Assembly (NCBI RefSeq): GCF_016808095.1
Contig: NC_068971.1
Coordinates: 22,494,501 to 22,558,500, forward strand
Reading direction: 5' to 3'
From: Vigna angularis
Lineage: Eukaryota; Streptophyta; Magnoliopsida; Fabales; Fabaceae
Length of the DNA stretch: 64,000 bases
Shown here: one piece after another, positions 33,527 through 45,589 of the stretch
How positions within the stretch are numbered: the stretch's first letter is position 1
Layout: every line of letters begins with the position of its first letter
Notes under the pieces: generated by a model
The model's database searches: none
Told to the model about the DNA's origin: nothing
Seen by the model: only the letters and a program-made list of their open reading frames with translations
Position numbers and translations under genes: made by a program

Positions 33527-36500
33527 ATGGCAGACTCTTCTGACATTTTTTCTTCCCTTGACAAAAAGCTGGAGCAAATTCTTCTCTCCCAGGCCAATTT
33601 CTCAAACACGTTACATGACATAGTTGCTCGCACCTCTCTTTTGGAATCCAAAATCCCTATATCACCTCCCCATCAGCAACACACCTCTGCTCGTCCTCTT
33701 AAGTTCGACCTTCCTTCTTTCAACGGTAATGATGCATTGGGTTGGATCTTCAAGATCACCCAGTTTTTTGATTTTCACATAACACCACCGGAGTAGAGAA
33801 CCCAGATTGCCTCCTTCTACCTGGAGGGACCTGCACTTGCTTGGTACCAATGGATGCATAATAATGGCCTCCTTACCTCTTGGGATGCTTTCCTCCGTGC
33901 CTTAGAACTGAGATTTGCACCATCCAAGTTTGACGATCCGATCACTGCACTTTGCCGCCTTACTCAAACTCAGACCCTTCACGATTATATCTCTGAGTTC
34001 GAGTCGATCGCCAACCGCATCTCAGGGTATCCATCCAGCTTTTACCTTAGCTGCTTCATCTCCGGCCTTAAGCCCCACCTTCGACGAGAGATCACCGCCC
34101 TTCAACCCGCATACATGCCACAAGCTGTGGCGATCGCCAAATTACACGACGACAAATCCAAACTTTCCCCATCCCCTCTGTCCTTCACCAAATTCTCTAG
34201 ATCGCCACCACTAACCACCACTTCCACCACCCCGAAACCACTTCCACCACTACTCCCCACACCTCCCTCTAAACTACCCATTAAATGCCTCACTGAAGTT
34301 GAAATGCAGGCACGCCGTGAGAAGAACCTTTGCTATAATTGTGACGAAAGGTATACACGTGGGCATCGTTGTAAGTCCTAGTTCCTCTTGCTCATCGTTG
34401 CTGACCCTGATGATGTCTCTGAGACAACCGCAAAATTAGATTGTGACCCACCAGATAACCCAACTTTGGAAGCAGGATTGATCAGCCTCCACTCTTTCTC
34501 GGGTCATTGGACTCCTAGAACCTTTCGGATCACGGGCTCTATTAATGGTTATGAAGTACAGATCATGGTTGATAGTGGTGCAACTCACAATTTCATCCAG
34601 ACTAAGGTAGCTCATTTTCTTAACCTTGCACTTGAGCCCACCTCTAGTCCACTAAGAGTCATGGTGGGGAATGGGGAATTCTTACCTTGCACTACTTTTT
34701 GTCCTAAGGCCCACATTACATTAGCCTCTCTCGAATTCCCTATTGATCTATACTCCTTGGATCTCTCTGGCACTGATGTAGTATTAGGGGTTCAATGGCT
34801 TACTCAAGTTAGCCCATTCATTATGGATTATAACGGGCCCTTCATGAGATTTATGTGGGAGGGTAAGATGATAGAAATCAAGGGAGAACAAGGTCTAAAC
34901 CCTACACCTATAACAGCCCACCAACTTAAACGCCTACAACACACCAATAGAGTAGAAGCACTTTTTCAACTCAAACTGGATCCTTCTCCATCCATCCATT
35001 CTCCTACTTCACATATACCTCCTTTGCCTTCTAATACTGCTATCCCTTCATCTTCTACTCCTCAACTAAAAAACTTAATCACCACCTACTCTGTTTTATT
35101 TTCCCCGCCAACCACCCTTCCCCCATCTCGTTACACCGACCATTCCATCAACCTTTTACCCAACACTGCTCCCATTTCAGTGCGTCCTTACCGATACCCC
35201 CATTTTCAGAAGCAAGAAATTGAGGTCCAGGTTCAAAAGATGCTGGACTCGGGGTTCATTACTCCAAGCACAAGCCCTTATTCTTCCCCTGTTCTTCTTG
35301 TCAAGAAGAAAGACAATACATGGAGATTTTGCGTCGATTATCGAGCACTCAACGCTGTCACCGTTAAAGACAAATTTCTAATTCCTACAGTCGATGAGCT
35401 TTTGGATGAACTTGGTAATGCTACATGGTTCTCGAAACTAGATCTTTTCTCGGGTTTTCACCAAATCCTGATGTTGCCTACTGATTCCTCTAAAACGGTG
35501 TTCCGCACCCATAGCGGCCACTTCGAGTTCAAAGTCATGCCCTTCGGATTGTGCAATGCACAATCCACCTTTCAAAATACCATGAATGACTTGTTCCGCC
35601 CTCATTTACGTCGTTTTATTATCGTCTTTTTTGATGATATCCTTGTCTACAGCACCACCTTGGAGGACCACATCTCTCACTTGGAAACCGCTTTCAAATT
35701 GCTCCTTGCAAACAGTTTTCGTCTCAAGGGTTCCAAGTGTTTCATAGGGCAACAATCGATTCAATATTTGGGTCATGTAGTCTCGTCACAGGGTGTCACA
35801 CCAGATCCGTCAAAGGTCCAAGATATCGTTGATTGGCCGTTGCCAAACACTCTGAAGTCCCTGCGTGGTTTTCTTGGACTCACAGGGTTTTACCGCCGAT
35901 TTGTAAAGGGGTACGCCTCTATTGCTTCTGCTTTAACTGATTTACTTAAGAAGGATAACTTCATATGGTCTGCTTCGGCTACTACGGCTTTTGAGAACCT
36001 TAAAACCACTGTTACTACTGCCCTAGTATTGGCTCTGCCACGGTTTGATTTAGCTTTCACTATTCAAACAGATGCCTCTGGTTTTGGTATGGGGGCCGTT
36101 TTATCACAGGAAGGACACCCAATTGTTTTTTTCAGTAAGCAATTTTGCCCTAAATTGCAACATTCATCAACGTACATCAGGGAACTCTATGCTATCACAT
36201 CTGCCATTCAGAATTGGCGCCAATACTTGCTCGGTCGCCACTTCATCATATACACTGATCAACAAGCCATCAAGGAATTGTTATCTCAAACTTTCCTAAC
36301 TCCTGACCAACAATCCTATGTAGCCAAATTATTGGGATTCGACTTTGAGATACATTATAAACCAGGAAAAATAAACACCGTTGCTGATGCACTTTCCCGT
36401 GTTTCACCTAATGCAGATTCATTTTTCCTCATTTCTGTGTCTCACATGGACTTTCTCCAAGATCTTGAATACACTCTCGCATCTGATACTACTTTCTTGG

Positions 36501-38045
36501 ATCTTAAGAGTAATATTTTGCAGGACCCCTCCATGTTCCCTGACTTTTCCATTCAACAGGATCTGATACTTTATAAAGGGAAAATTTGGCTTCCTAAGTC
36601 TTGCTCCATTATTCCCTTGATCCTCCAAGAGTTTCACTCGACCCCTTTGGCTGGTCATCCAGGCGCTACTCGTACACTGGCTAAAATACAGGCTAATTTT
36701 TATTGGGAATGTATGCGAAAATACGTCATCTCTTTCGTTGCTCATTGCACCACTTGTCAACAAACAAAGATTCCCACCCAACGTTCCTCTGGCTTGCTGC
36801 AACCTATCCCTCCTCCGTCACGTTGCTGGGAAGATCTTTCTCTAGATTTCATAATTGGACTGCCTCCATATCAGGGCCACTCTACAATCTTGGTTGTGGT
36901 GGATCGATTTTCTAAAGGTGCACATTTTGGTATGTTGCCCCGCTCATTCACCGCCACTAAGGTTGCTGATCTCTTTACTAATATGGTGTGCAAATTACAT
37001 GGTCTTCCTCGGAGCTTAATTTCAGACCGTGATCCTATATTTCTTACTCACTTTTGGAGGGAACTCTTTCGTTTGAGTGGCACCAAACTGCGCATGTCTA
37101 CAGCTTACCATCCTCAAACAGACGGACAAACCGAAGTCGCAAATAATATTCTCCAACAGTATTTGCGTTGTTTTGTCCATCACAGACCATCTCTATGGGG
37201 AAAATTCCTTCCTTGGGCAGAGTGGTGTTTCAACACCACCGTTAATTCCTCTACTGGTTTCACTCCCTTCGAAGTTATGTTCGGTCGCTCTCCACCAAAC
37301 ATCCCTCAGACTTTGGTTAAGGATACTACCAATGCTGCAGCCCAGTTTGAAATCAACTCATGCGAAGAAATTATTCGCAAATTGCAGTCCAATCTTCTAA
37401 AATCTCAGCAAGCCATGAAACATTGGGCAGACTCTCACCGGCGTGATGTTTACTTCAACATTGGTGACTGGGTTTATGTGAGACTTCGTCCACGTCGCCA
37501 ACACTCCCTCACTGGTCAGTACCTTGGCAAATTACAAAAAAAGGTTCTTCGGTCCCTATCAGGTTCTTGAAAAAATAGGTGACGTGGCCTACAAATTGGA
37601 CCTTCCTTCTACTGTCAGGATACATAATGTGTTCTATGTAAGCCTTCTTAAGCCTCACCAGGGTCCTCTTCCTTCCCCTCAACCACTAAGTCTTCCACCG
37701 GACATTGAAGACAATCAACCAGTACTCACTCCTACTGCCATTTTAGATTGGAAGTTGTCCACCGACACAACTGCTCCACAACAATTGGTTTTAATTCAAT
37801 GGCAGTGCCTTCCTTTGGAAGAGGCCACCTGGGAACCATGGGCACATATTCAAGCCCAATTTCACCTTGAGGACAAGGTGAATCTCGAAGAGGAAGGAGA
37901 TGTTAGGCCCACCATTTCTCCTAACAGGCCCAATATGGTTGAACAGCCAAATCTAGAGAATATTCAAGAGGAAGCAGAAAATGATGCAAAACCCCAACGA
38001 ATTCGAAAGAAACCCATTTACCTCAAGGATTATGTAACCAAATGA
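33527..38045 (+). pseudogene. Chromovirus gag-pol, broken by two TAG codons and one frameshift
   Basis: Gag starts at 33527 and ends in a zinc knuckle (CYNCDERYTRGHRC, near 34330-34370). Pol follows in the same frame: protease (VDSGATHNF), RT (WRFCVDYRALN; FFDDILVYS near 35630), RNase H (TDASGFGMGAVL near 36070), the integrase His/Cys finger (HPGATRTLAK to CTTCQQTK, about 36650-36770), and the acidic triad regions (DLSLDFIIGLP, SDRDPIF, TDGQTEVAN). In-frame TAG codons sit at 33794-33796 inside gag and 34379-34381 between zinc knuckle and protease. A run of seven A (37536-37542) shifts the frame just before a GPYQVLEKIGDVAY motif. The chromodomain (LVLIQWQCLPLEEATWEPW) and a tail inside the LTR follow in the new frame. 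RT has FFDD where YFDD is common. Confidence 0.93.
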
Positions 38046-38250
38046 TTACGTGGCAGTATCTGTGGGAATTGGTTAGGCAGGAGAAAACATGTCTAACAAA
38101 CTTTATTCTTTTTACATTACATGTTGCCTGTATGGTGCTATAAAGGCACTACTTTTGTTTGAGAAAGGGGAATAAAAAATCTGCATAATTCTTCTCTGAT
38201 ATTCTATTTTTCTTTGATTATTCCAATCTGAATTCTGTTATAACCTTTCA
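37901..38250 (+). repeat. 3' LTR of the chromovirus
   Basis: 350 bp, the same length as the 5' copy and nearly identical to it. The last 48 codons of the pol frame run into it and stop at 38043-38045. The upstream GAGGAAGGAGA (37890-37900) is the likely polypurine tract. Confidence 0.93.
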
Positions 38251-38255
38251 GTTTC

Positions 38256-38609
<354 letters not shown>

Positions 38610-39511
38610 TAGTGTAACTCAATGCTTTATAACAATGTGATACAATTTGTTTTCTAATTAGTAGTTACTATATTCTGACAAGTCTTGCTTTATCTATTGC
38701 CACCATTAACTAGTAAGTTCTTGGAGAGAATAAATGTGGAAAACAAAACCTTCTTCTGTGCTAGGTTTTCATTTTCTAGTTTTTGGTTTTAGTCTACACT
38801 TTTAATGAAAAGCATTCTCAACAATGGTTAGAAGCACTATATGATTTTTTATTATTAGGAATGGAATGTATCACATCTACAAGGGAAAACTAAATTTGAT
38901 CTGTGATAGTCTTGGACTCTTGGGATATTTAACTCATTACTCATCATGGCCATGTAGAAGAATTCTTTCTTTGGAATTTTAGACTGTTATTTTTCATATC
39001 TTTTTTCTAATGAGAATATGTCATTAATATATGCATTGGACAAGATTGCTTTCGGTTCTTGTATTCTTCATGCCTTCATATGTTATATTACTGTACAACT
39101 ATAACAATGTCCTTGTTTTTATTGTTCTTTATTTATCTTGTTACAAATTTCCCAAATGAGGTCAATTGATCCATATAGCCAATTCCATTAACCGAGATAA
39201 GGTTTAATTGTTGTCTTGTCATCAGTCACAAGACTAAATATTCATTTAAAAAGCAATGACTGACATCTGTATTTCTTCCATCATGTTGCCTTGAAATCTC
39301 TCAGTGGAATTATGAAGAAATTAAAAACACAATTGCTTCTTCCTTCCCCAATTTCAATTGTATAGAACAATGCATGCCTTTGTTACCATGTATTTTAATG
39401 AAATTGTACAAAACAATGAAATTTGCTATTTAGTACTCTCAAATGATCCGAGTCAAAGTTCCTACTCTTCTGCCCTATTCCCCTGTTTATCCTTTTTCCT
39501 TTTCTAACTAA

Positions 39512-39742
<231 letters not shown>

Positions 39743-39989
39743 TAGAAACTTGACTACAATGTAGTGTAGGTTAATGTTATATTTGAATTTAATATATGGT
39801 TTGATGTACAAATTATGTATTAAATATTATTACACAATTTAATGTTTGAAATGAATTTTATTATGTTAGTTTAATTGAATATGTTCATTTCATGTTATAT
39901 TGATTATAAATTGATTGATGAGATTATAATACAGGAAATTAATTGTAAATTGAATGGATATGACAAAAGTAATAATGATTTGTTTTTTA

Positions 39990-40394
39990 CAAAACAAGTT
40001 TTTATGATAGGTGAACAATGTATGTAATAAAAGCTTATTTTTGAAAAATATATATTATGATAGGTGAACAATTACATGTCATAATATATTCTACATATTA
40101 TGATAGGTGAAAACATCTACAACATAAAACGCTACATATTATGATAGGTAAATCCAGCTGTATCATAATAAATTCGTTATATTATGATTGATAAGTGAAA
40201 ATCTGTCATAATATACTGGACCTATTATGATAGGTGACAAAAAGTACGTCATAATACGCTGGACTTATTATGATGGAGTTTTCTGTACGTCATAAAATGC
40301 GTAGACCTATTATGATGCCTATAACTATGATTTCAGGTTACCTATCACAATAGTTCATTTTTACTTATCATAAAAAGCGATTTTTCCACTAGTG
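39990..40394. repeat. Right sub-terminal repeat zone of the CACTA element
   Basis: At least six copies of (T)ATTATGATAGGTG(A/G) on the plus strand and several inverse CATAATA forms, up to the terminal inverted repeat. Similar motifs in inverse orientation occur at 32210-32450. In Spm-type elements such motifs bind the TnpA-like protein. Confidence 0.85.
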
Positions 40395-40597
40395 TGTGGT
40401 CCCAAATTTGCATTTTTGATTTGTTTAGAAGTAGTGGTCCCCTTGTCTGTGTGAGTGTTTTCTTAGTGGGGATGTTAATTTGTTCCCCTGTCCCCTTTCT
40501 TTGTGAGTGTTTCCTTAGTGAGTAGAGAGTGTAATCATAATATTTTTCCCCCATAATGTACAAGTGTTAAAAGCTTGTGCTTCATACATAATATAGC

Positions 40598-42006
40598 ATG
40601 GATGATGAACGTATTAAAGTTGTGGTCCACCATACTGGGTTGTTAGTGATGATAAGGGAAATTTAAAATTTGATGGAGAGACAGCATAATGGTCTTGTAA
40701 TCCGGACCTATCGAGCTATTTTGGAATATTAGCTTCAGTGAAAGACTTAGGTCATATAGACATAAAAGAATTTTAGTACAGTTTAGGAGGTCAGTCAATG
40801 GGGCCAGATATGTTATTATTGACTGATGATAGGGGTGCTATGCATATGTTGTATATTGCAAGGTTAAATGATGAAGTTCATTTGTACGTGGTTCATAATA
40901 CAATGGAACCACACATAGTAGAAATGATTGATTGGGTTGATGGTGATGTTAATGATGAAGGTGATGTTGCAAGACAAGTGGAGGAGGGTGATGGTGATGT
41001 TTAATTTGGAACAGAAATAGAGGAGGCTGAGGGTGAGGGTGTGCCCAAGTTGGAACAAAAATGGACCAGGTTGATATTGATGCTGCTAAACATGTAAAGG
41101 AGGCTGAAGTACATGATGTAGATGAGGCTGAGGTACATGATGTACATGATTTTGAGCTAGAGGATGTAGAAGAGGATGAAGTACATGATGTAGATGAGGC
41201 TGAGGTACATGATGTAAATGATTTTGAGCTAGAGGATGTAGAAGAGGATGAGTATGAGGATATAGATGAGGCTGAGGATGAGGGTGGAGATGATTCTGAG
41301 GATGAGGATGTAGATGATAGTGAGGATGAAAATGTAGAGGAGGATGAGGATGAAGATGTACATGAGGATGAAGATGTAGATGACATTGGGACTTGTAAAG
41401 GAAATGTGAGAGAAGAAGAAGCTTGCACTCTAGTAGGTAAGTGTTCACGAACAACTGATAATGATTCCATGCATGATGTTCATGGCTTGTCTGACATTGA
41501 GTGAGTGTCAGATGAGTTACATAGTGGTCCAGATAGTGAGGAGGATGATGATTCCATTCCGAAAACTTTGTTTTCCACATTTAGTATGCCTAATGGGAAG
41601 TAGGAACCTACTTCACTGACAAAAAGGAATTCACAGAGGCCATTAGGACTTCTGCACTGAGTAACGATAGAAATTTAAAATTCATTAAGAATGACAAGAA
41701 AATGGTTTCTATAAAATGTTTGGGGGGAAATGGGAATTGCAAATGGTATGCTTATTGTGCCTATAAGTGTGGTGCCAAGTCATGATAGCTAAGAAAATTG
41801 ATTGATAATCACAATCGTAGTAGAGATTTAATGTCAAATTGATGACTTCGAAGTGGTTGAGTCAAAGGATGGAAAAACTATCAGAGAGAACCCTAATATG
41901 AAGGTCATGGACATTAGGGACAAAGTTAGTAGGAAATGGAATGTAGGAATCTCTAGAAATATGGCTTTTAGGGCAAGAGCCATGGCAAAAGATAATGTTG
42001 AGGGTG
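40598..42006 (+). pseudogene. MURA-type transposase relic (N-terminal part only)
   Basis: From ATG 40598 the order is that of plant MuDR-like transposases. An N-terminal PB1-like region (DDERIKVVVHHTG, then after several stops MGPDMLLLTDDRGAM at 40798) is followed by a long Asp/Glu-rich linker (41061-41504, with the repeated block DEAEVHDV). Next comes the DNA-binding region (FTDKKEFTEAIRTSAL, near 41610; CLGGNGNCKWYAYCAYKCG, near 41720-41780) and an ENPNMKVMDIRDKVSRKWNV segment (41890-41940). Multiple stops and frame changes are present. The LTR fragment beginning at about 42007 replaces everything downstream, so the DDE catalytic domain and SWIM finger are missing. Confidence 0.85.
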
Positions 42007-44110
42007 TTAAGACCTCGACAAGTGTACCGAATCGTATCAAGTATTAATAAATGGTAAGACCAAGTATCGTTTACCAAGAGACTCACGACACTAAACAGTT
42101 ATGTAATCGCTTAACCAATTAAGACTTAAGAACAATTTTTTTGGGTTTTTGAATGCAAATGCAATAAAAATAAACATGAATGCAAATTTAATCAATTCAG
42201 GCTAAGCACAAGGGTGAATGGATGATATTGAAAATATGAGATGAATATGTTGTTGGGGTTTAGATTTCACCTAATCACTCTCATGCATATAAGAATTCAT
42301 CTTCTTCATTAATGTTAATGTCACTTTCTAATTTACCTTAAACCCGATGTCTCGGTGAAGAAAGCCTACTCTTAATTACTAGATCACAATGTCTTGTATC
42401 CCCAGCAATTAATTATGCATTACATTTGCATAGAAGTTTAAAGGCAACCAACCCTCCTATCCCTATGTCTAAGTAATATATCTTTTGGGAGAATTTCCCC
42501 AATTTTAGATTTTCCTATATGTGTCCATATTCAGGCACTCAGGTGTGAGACAAAAGAAATTGGCGCTGAGTGCCATTTTTCTGCACTCTGGTTGACTTTT
42601 CATTTTGGTTGACTTTTCAACACTTTGGTTGACTTTTCTGCATTCTGGTTGACTTTTACGCATTTCAACTATTTAGTACTTTAACTCTTCGTTCAAATCA
42701 TTCCAATAGCCTACAAAATCAAGGGAATTTAGTGATAAAATCATCAAGTATAAGCTCAACTCTCTTATTAACAAAACTAAAGCAAAAACATGAGTTAAAG
42801 CAAGTTTCTAAGTAAAAAAGGGTGCATTTAGTATCAAAATTACATCACAGATAACAATATTTTCAATCGTTATCACAACCCCAAATGATGTAATCCTGTC
42901 CGACGTAGTCCTTCTTTTGTATTTTTACCTTTCATAGGTTAGCTTGTAAGGAGCATGGGTTACTATAAATACTCAGCTTCTCTATTGTAAAAGGGACTTT
43001 TGAGAATAATGAGAATTGAGTTTTCTGAATCAGAAACTATTCTCTCTTGAAAGTCACATGCTAGAAAGTCCCAAGACTCCCTCTAGCCACCTTCCTTGCA
43101 CACGACCTCCATTTTCATTTTCTCCATTTACCTTTGTGCTTCTCTTTCCTCCACGCTACCTCTCCTTCGCTGCCACCTCGTTAGCGCATGCGTCAGCGCT
43201 CTCCAATTCCTTCTTAAGCCATGCTTTAGCTCCTTCTTACATCATTGCTCCAACACATCAACCACGTATTCATTGCATTGCGCACGACTCGCATCTCAAT
43301 CATTATTCTCTCAGGAATCAGAAAGAGCTTCTTCTTCCGCAAGAGCTCTTCCTCGTCTCCAACCATCCTCCAACCTCAGATTTGCCGTTTTCCGCTATTT
43401 TCACCGATTGTAAGCCACATTCTACCTCGTCTTCTCCCTCGCTTCATCCTTTTCGGCCATAGAACCTCATCTTCACCGAACAATGCTTCGTTCTAGGGCC
43501 TTCCCTAGGTTTTCCTTCATCTTTCTTCATTTTATTTGAGTTTTGACCGATTAAACACCTCTCCAACCTTCGTTCTTTCCTTTCCACCATTTAAAACACC
43601 ATTTCCACCGATTAATCGGTCCGGTTAGTGTTTCCTCACTGTTCTAGGGTTCCTTCGGTTACAAATTAGGGATTCTTCATGATTTAGAGTTTTCTCCAAT
43701 CAATTTCGATTCTCTCGGTTCGTTTATGGTTTTCAACCTATCTTCTCTGATTCTCTCTCAATTTAGAGAATCGTGAACATTCCGCTGCGTATTCTTCGTC
43801 GGAGAAGCTTCGAGGAGTCTGAATCGTGCTCGCACAACTTCTATCGTCATCTTCTCGGGTGCTCATCCATCACAAAACTTGAAACTTTGTGTGTCCTCAA
43901 GCAAAACGTAACTTGGCTTAAACAAAATAATCATACTACAATGATCTAGCCCACCAAATAGGACAAGTAAATCACTCATGTTTGCTCATCATAGAAAGAT
44001 TAGTCAAGCAAGATATAATGATGCTTTAGCCAATCAAGCTTCAACTATGATGCTCACATAATCAAGACATACAATTGATCATCCAAATAAAACACTAATA
44101 GCAAATTAAA
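42007..44110 (-). mobile_element. Truncated Athila-family LTR plus start of its interior
   Basis: 42007-42875 is a member of the same LTR family as 2525-3827. It lacks the outer ~45 bases (it begins at GTTAAGACCTCGACAAGTG) and ends in ATCGTTATCA. It is followed by CAACCCCAAA and, after a nested solo LTR, by the interior block TGTGTGTCCTCAAGC (43889 on), as next to the intact element. The right limit (about 44110) is a guess. Its variable segment contains GGCGCTGAGTGCC and four GGTTGACTTTT repeats (42575-42660). Its junction with the transposase relic lacks a target duplication, so it arose with a deletion. Confidence 0.75.
42886..43872 (+). mobile_element. 987-bp solo LTR inserted in the truncated Athila-like element
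   Basis: It begins TGATGTAATCC and ends CATCCATCA. It interrupts the conserved CAACCCCAAA/ACTTG junction of the host element, which fixes both borders. The flanks CCAAA (42881-42885) and CAAAA (43873-43877) match at four of five positions. TACTATAAATACTCAG (about 42961-42976) is a good TATA-type promoter, so the LTR reads on the plus strand. The C/T-rich downstream half gives the spurious frames at 43016-43496. The family was not identified further. Confidence 0.8.
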
Positions 44111-44216
44111 TAAATCAAATAAGACCGCATTAAACATTAATAAGTCACCTTTATAAATAAAACAAACAATAACATTCCAAATAGCAAATTACATTACATA
44201 AACGTGCACTAACAAA

Positions 44217-44772
44217 TCAACCTAGTTTCAACAACATTGATATTACAATTACATTACAAACACATATAACAAAGACCATCCCCATTAACACCTTCAACCC
44301 TTTTTCCAACTTAACAACAGTTTTCTCTAAACAACCTATTTTTAGCTGTTCAACATGTGTTTCTTCCATCTTCATCAGACTTTGTTCCATGTTCATCAAA
44401 CTTCCACCCACTTCTTCATTTCTTGCACTCCTTTCTTCTAAATTCACCACATTTCGTTCATGAATTTCTTCTTGCTTGCACCACTCAAAGAAGTTGCAAC
44501 CAACAAAATCTTCACTCCCACCCTGTTGAAAAAAAAACACACTCCCTCGTCAAAAGCTAGAATAAAACTAAGATTTCTGCTTCCATTAAACTTTCCTTGA
44601 AGTTAGGGCAACCCCAGAATTTTTTGCCCTTGTTTTTAGGGGTTCTCGCAATGCGGGAGACTGCATTGTGACCATAGAAGCAAGTGGATTTTACACTAAA
44701 CTTGCTCCCACTGCCAGAACTCTGGTGAAAGTGCCAACCCGTGCATTTGCAAAAAGAAGATGAACTAGACAT
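44217..44772 (-). CDS. GRF-type zinc-finger, coiled-coil and membrane-anchor protein in the MULE
   Basis: Two exons on the minus strand: about 44595-44772 and 44217-44522, the latter preceded by a TTTCAACAG acceptor. Exon 1 has the GRF zinc-finger pattern: CKCTGWHF, then ARTPKNKGKKFWGCPNF. Exon 2 continues it (GGSEDFVGCNFFEWCKQEE), followed by a predicted coiled coil (residues EERSARNEEVGG to KLEKGLKVL) and a C-terminal hydrophobic helix (MVFVICVCNVIVISMLLKL). The total is roughly 160 residues. Proteins with this GRF-coil-transmembrane layout are common in plants and recur near MuDR-type elements. No stop breaks the reading, but the exon-1 donor is not certain. It may be a second MULE gene. 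Confidence 0.72.
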
Positions 44773-44969
44773 TTCGTCAACTGAACAGTGCTTCCAGAAC
44801 TCTTCTTCCCAGACACGAACATGTATAAGACTTTGGATGTCAGGGGTTCCTTTAATTTAAATCTTAGGGCTACCAACATAAAAAATTAACTTCTCCTCGT
44901 GGAATGGTTGATTGTGCAACAGATAACCCATTCAATTTAATACACAATGCCACGTGATCTAAAAAACAT

Positions 44970-45126
44970 ACACCTCAGCATGTGTAGACGCCGTCAGTGA
45001 AAACTTAATAGAGAGGGAAAAATTGGCTCAATTTTATAAATATGTGGACCAAATTTTGATAGTTAAAAAACAAGGACTCACTTGAGATTCGCCAACAAAT
45101 ACGAGGACTAACCGAGGGTTTAAACG
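44970..45126 (-). repeat. Right terminal inverted repeat of the MuDR-type MULE
   Basis: Reverse complement of the left end at 31560-31712. The outermost base differs (C versus G on the TIR strand). The repeat is followed directly by the TATATTATA duplication. Confidence 0.93.
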
Positions 45127-45135
45127 TATATTATA

Positions 45136-45584
45136 TTAGGAAATATAGTAGGCAAAGATAAATGGATATTTGAATTGGTATTGACTTTACGACATGATGA
45201 AAATCAATATGTTAGGAAGATAACAAAAGTAATAGGCAGAAGAAGTAAAACTTCCATCAAATATATCCTATGTAAATAATATGTAAATAATAGGATACAC
45301 AATAAAAAAGAGAGAAATTAGCAGACAAAAGCTTTTAAATGCGGGAAGAACGGACGAAAAACTTATATGATCTAATACAAACTTTCACTAATAATAATTA
45401 ATGGTACATAAGTTTTTTTGGAGTTTCCAAAAATTAACCAAAAAATATATTTTTTACTAACAAGATGAATAACAACACAATAAAATCACAATGCGTACTT
45501 AATTAAAGAATATAAAGAACCAAATATATGAGATGTGAATAAAACCTCATCTCTAAACTAGCTTCTTTGCACAAATTTGCATAG
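45136..45584. other. AT-rich spacer right of the MULE
   Basis: About 450 bases of unique-looking AT-rich DNA between the MULE target duplication and the next solo LTR. Nothing recognisable. Confidence 0.5.
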
Positions 45585-45589
45585 GGTAC

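Larger units (their letters stand above)
33148..38250 (+). mobile_element. Chromodomain Ty3/gypsy retrotransposon (Reina-like), TSD GTTTC
   Basis: Two 350-bp LTRs (33148-33497 and 37901-38250) begin TGTTAGGCCC and end ACCTTTCA. They differ at only a few positions, and identical GTTTC duplications lie at 33143-33147 and 38251-38255. One gag-pol frame order (gag, zinc knuckle, protease, RT, RNase H, integrase, chromodomain) runs 33527-38045. Integrase after RNase H makes it Ty3; the chromodomain and short LTRs point to the Reina-type chromoviruses. This is the youngest-looking large element in the window. It is inserted in the CACTA element next to the captured kinesin exon. Confidence 0.95.

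Noticed and set aside
34388..37570. Endogenous pararetrovirus
   Set aside because: The order RT, RNase H, integrase, chromodomain with LTRs and a 5-bp TSD is that of a Ty3 retrotransposon. No movement protein or coat region is seen.
41086..41580. His- or Ser-rich frames antisense to the acidic MURA linker
   Set aside because: Reverse-complement shadows of the GAGGATGAGGAT repeats that encode the acidic linker.
43016..43496. Pro/Ser-rich frames downstream of a good TATA box
   Set aside because: They are in the transcribed part of a solo LTR. Similar C/T-rich leaders are common and no domain is recognisable.
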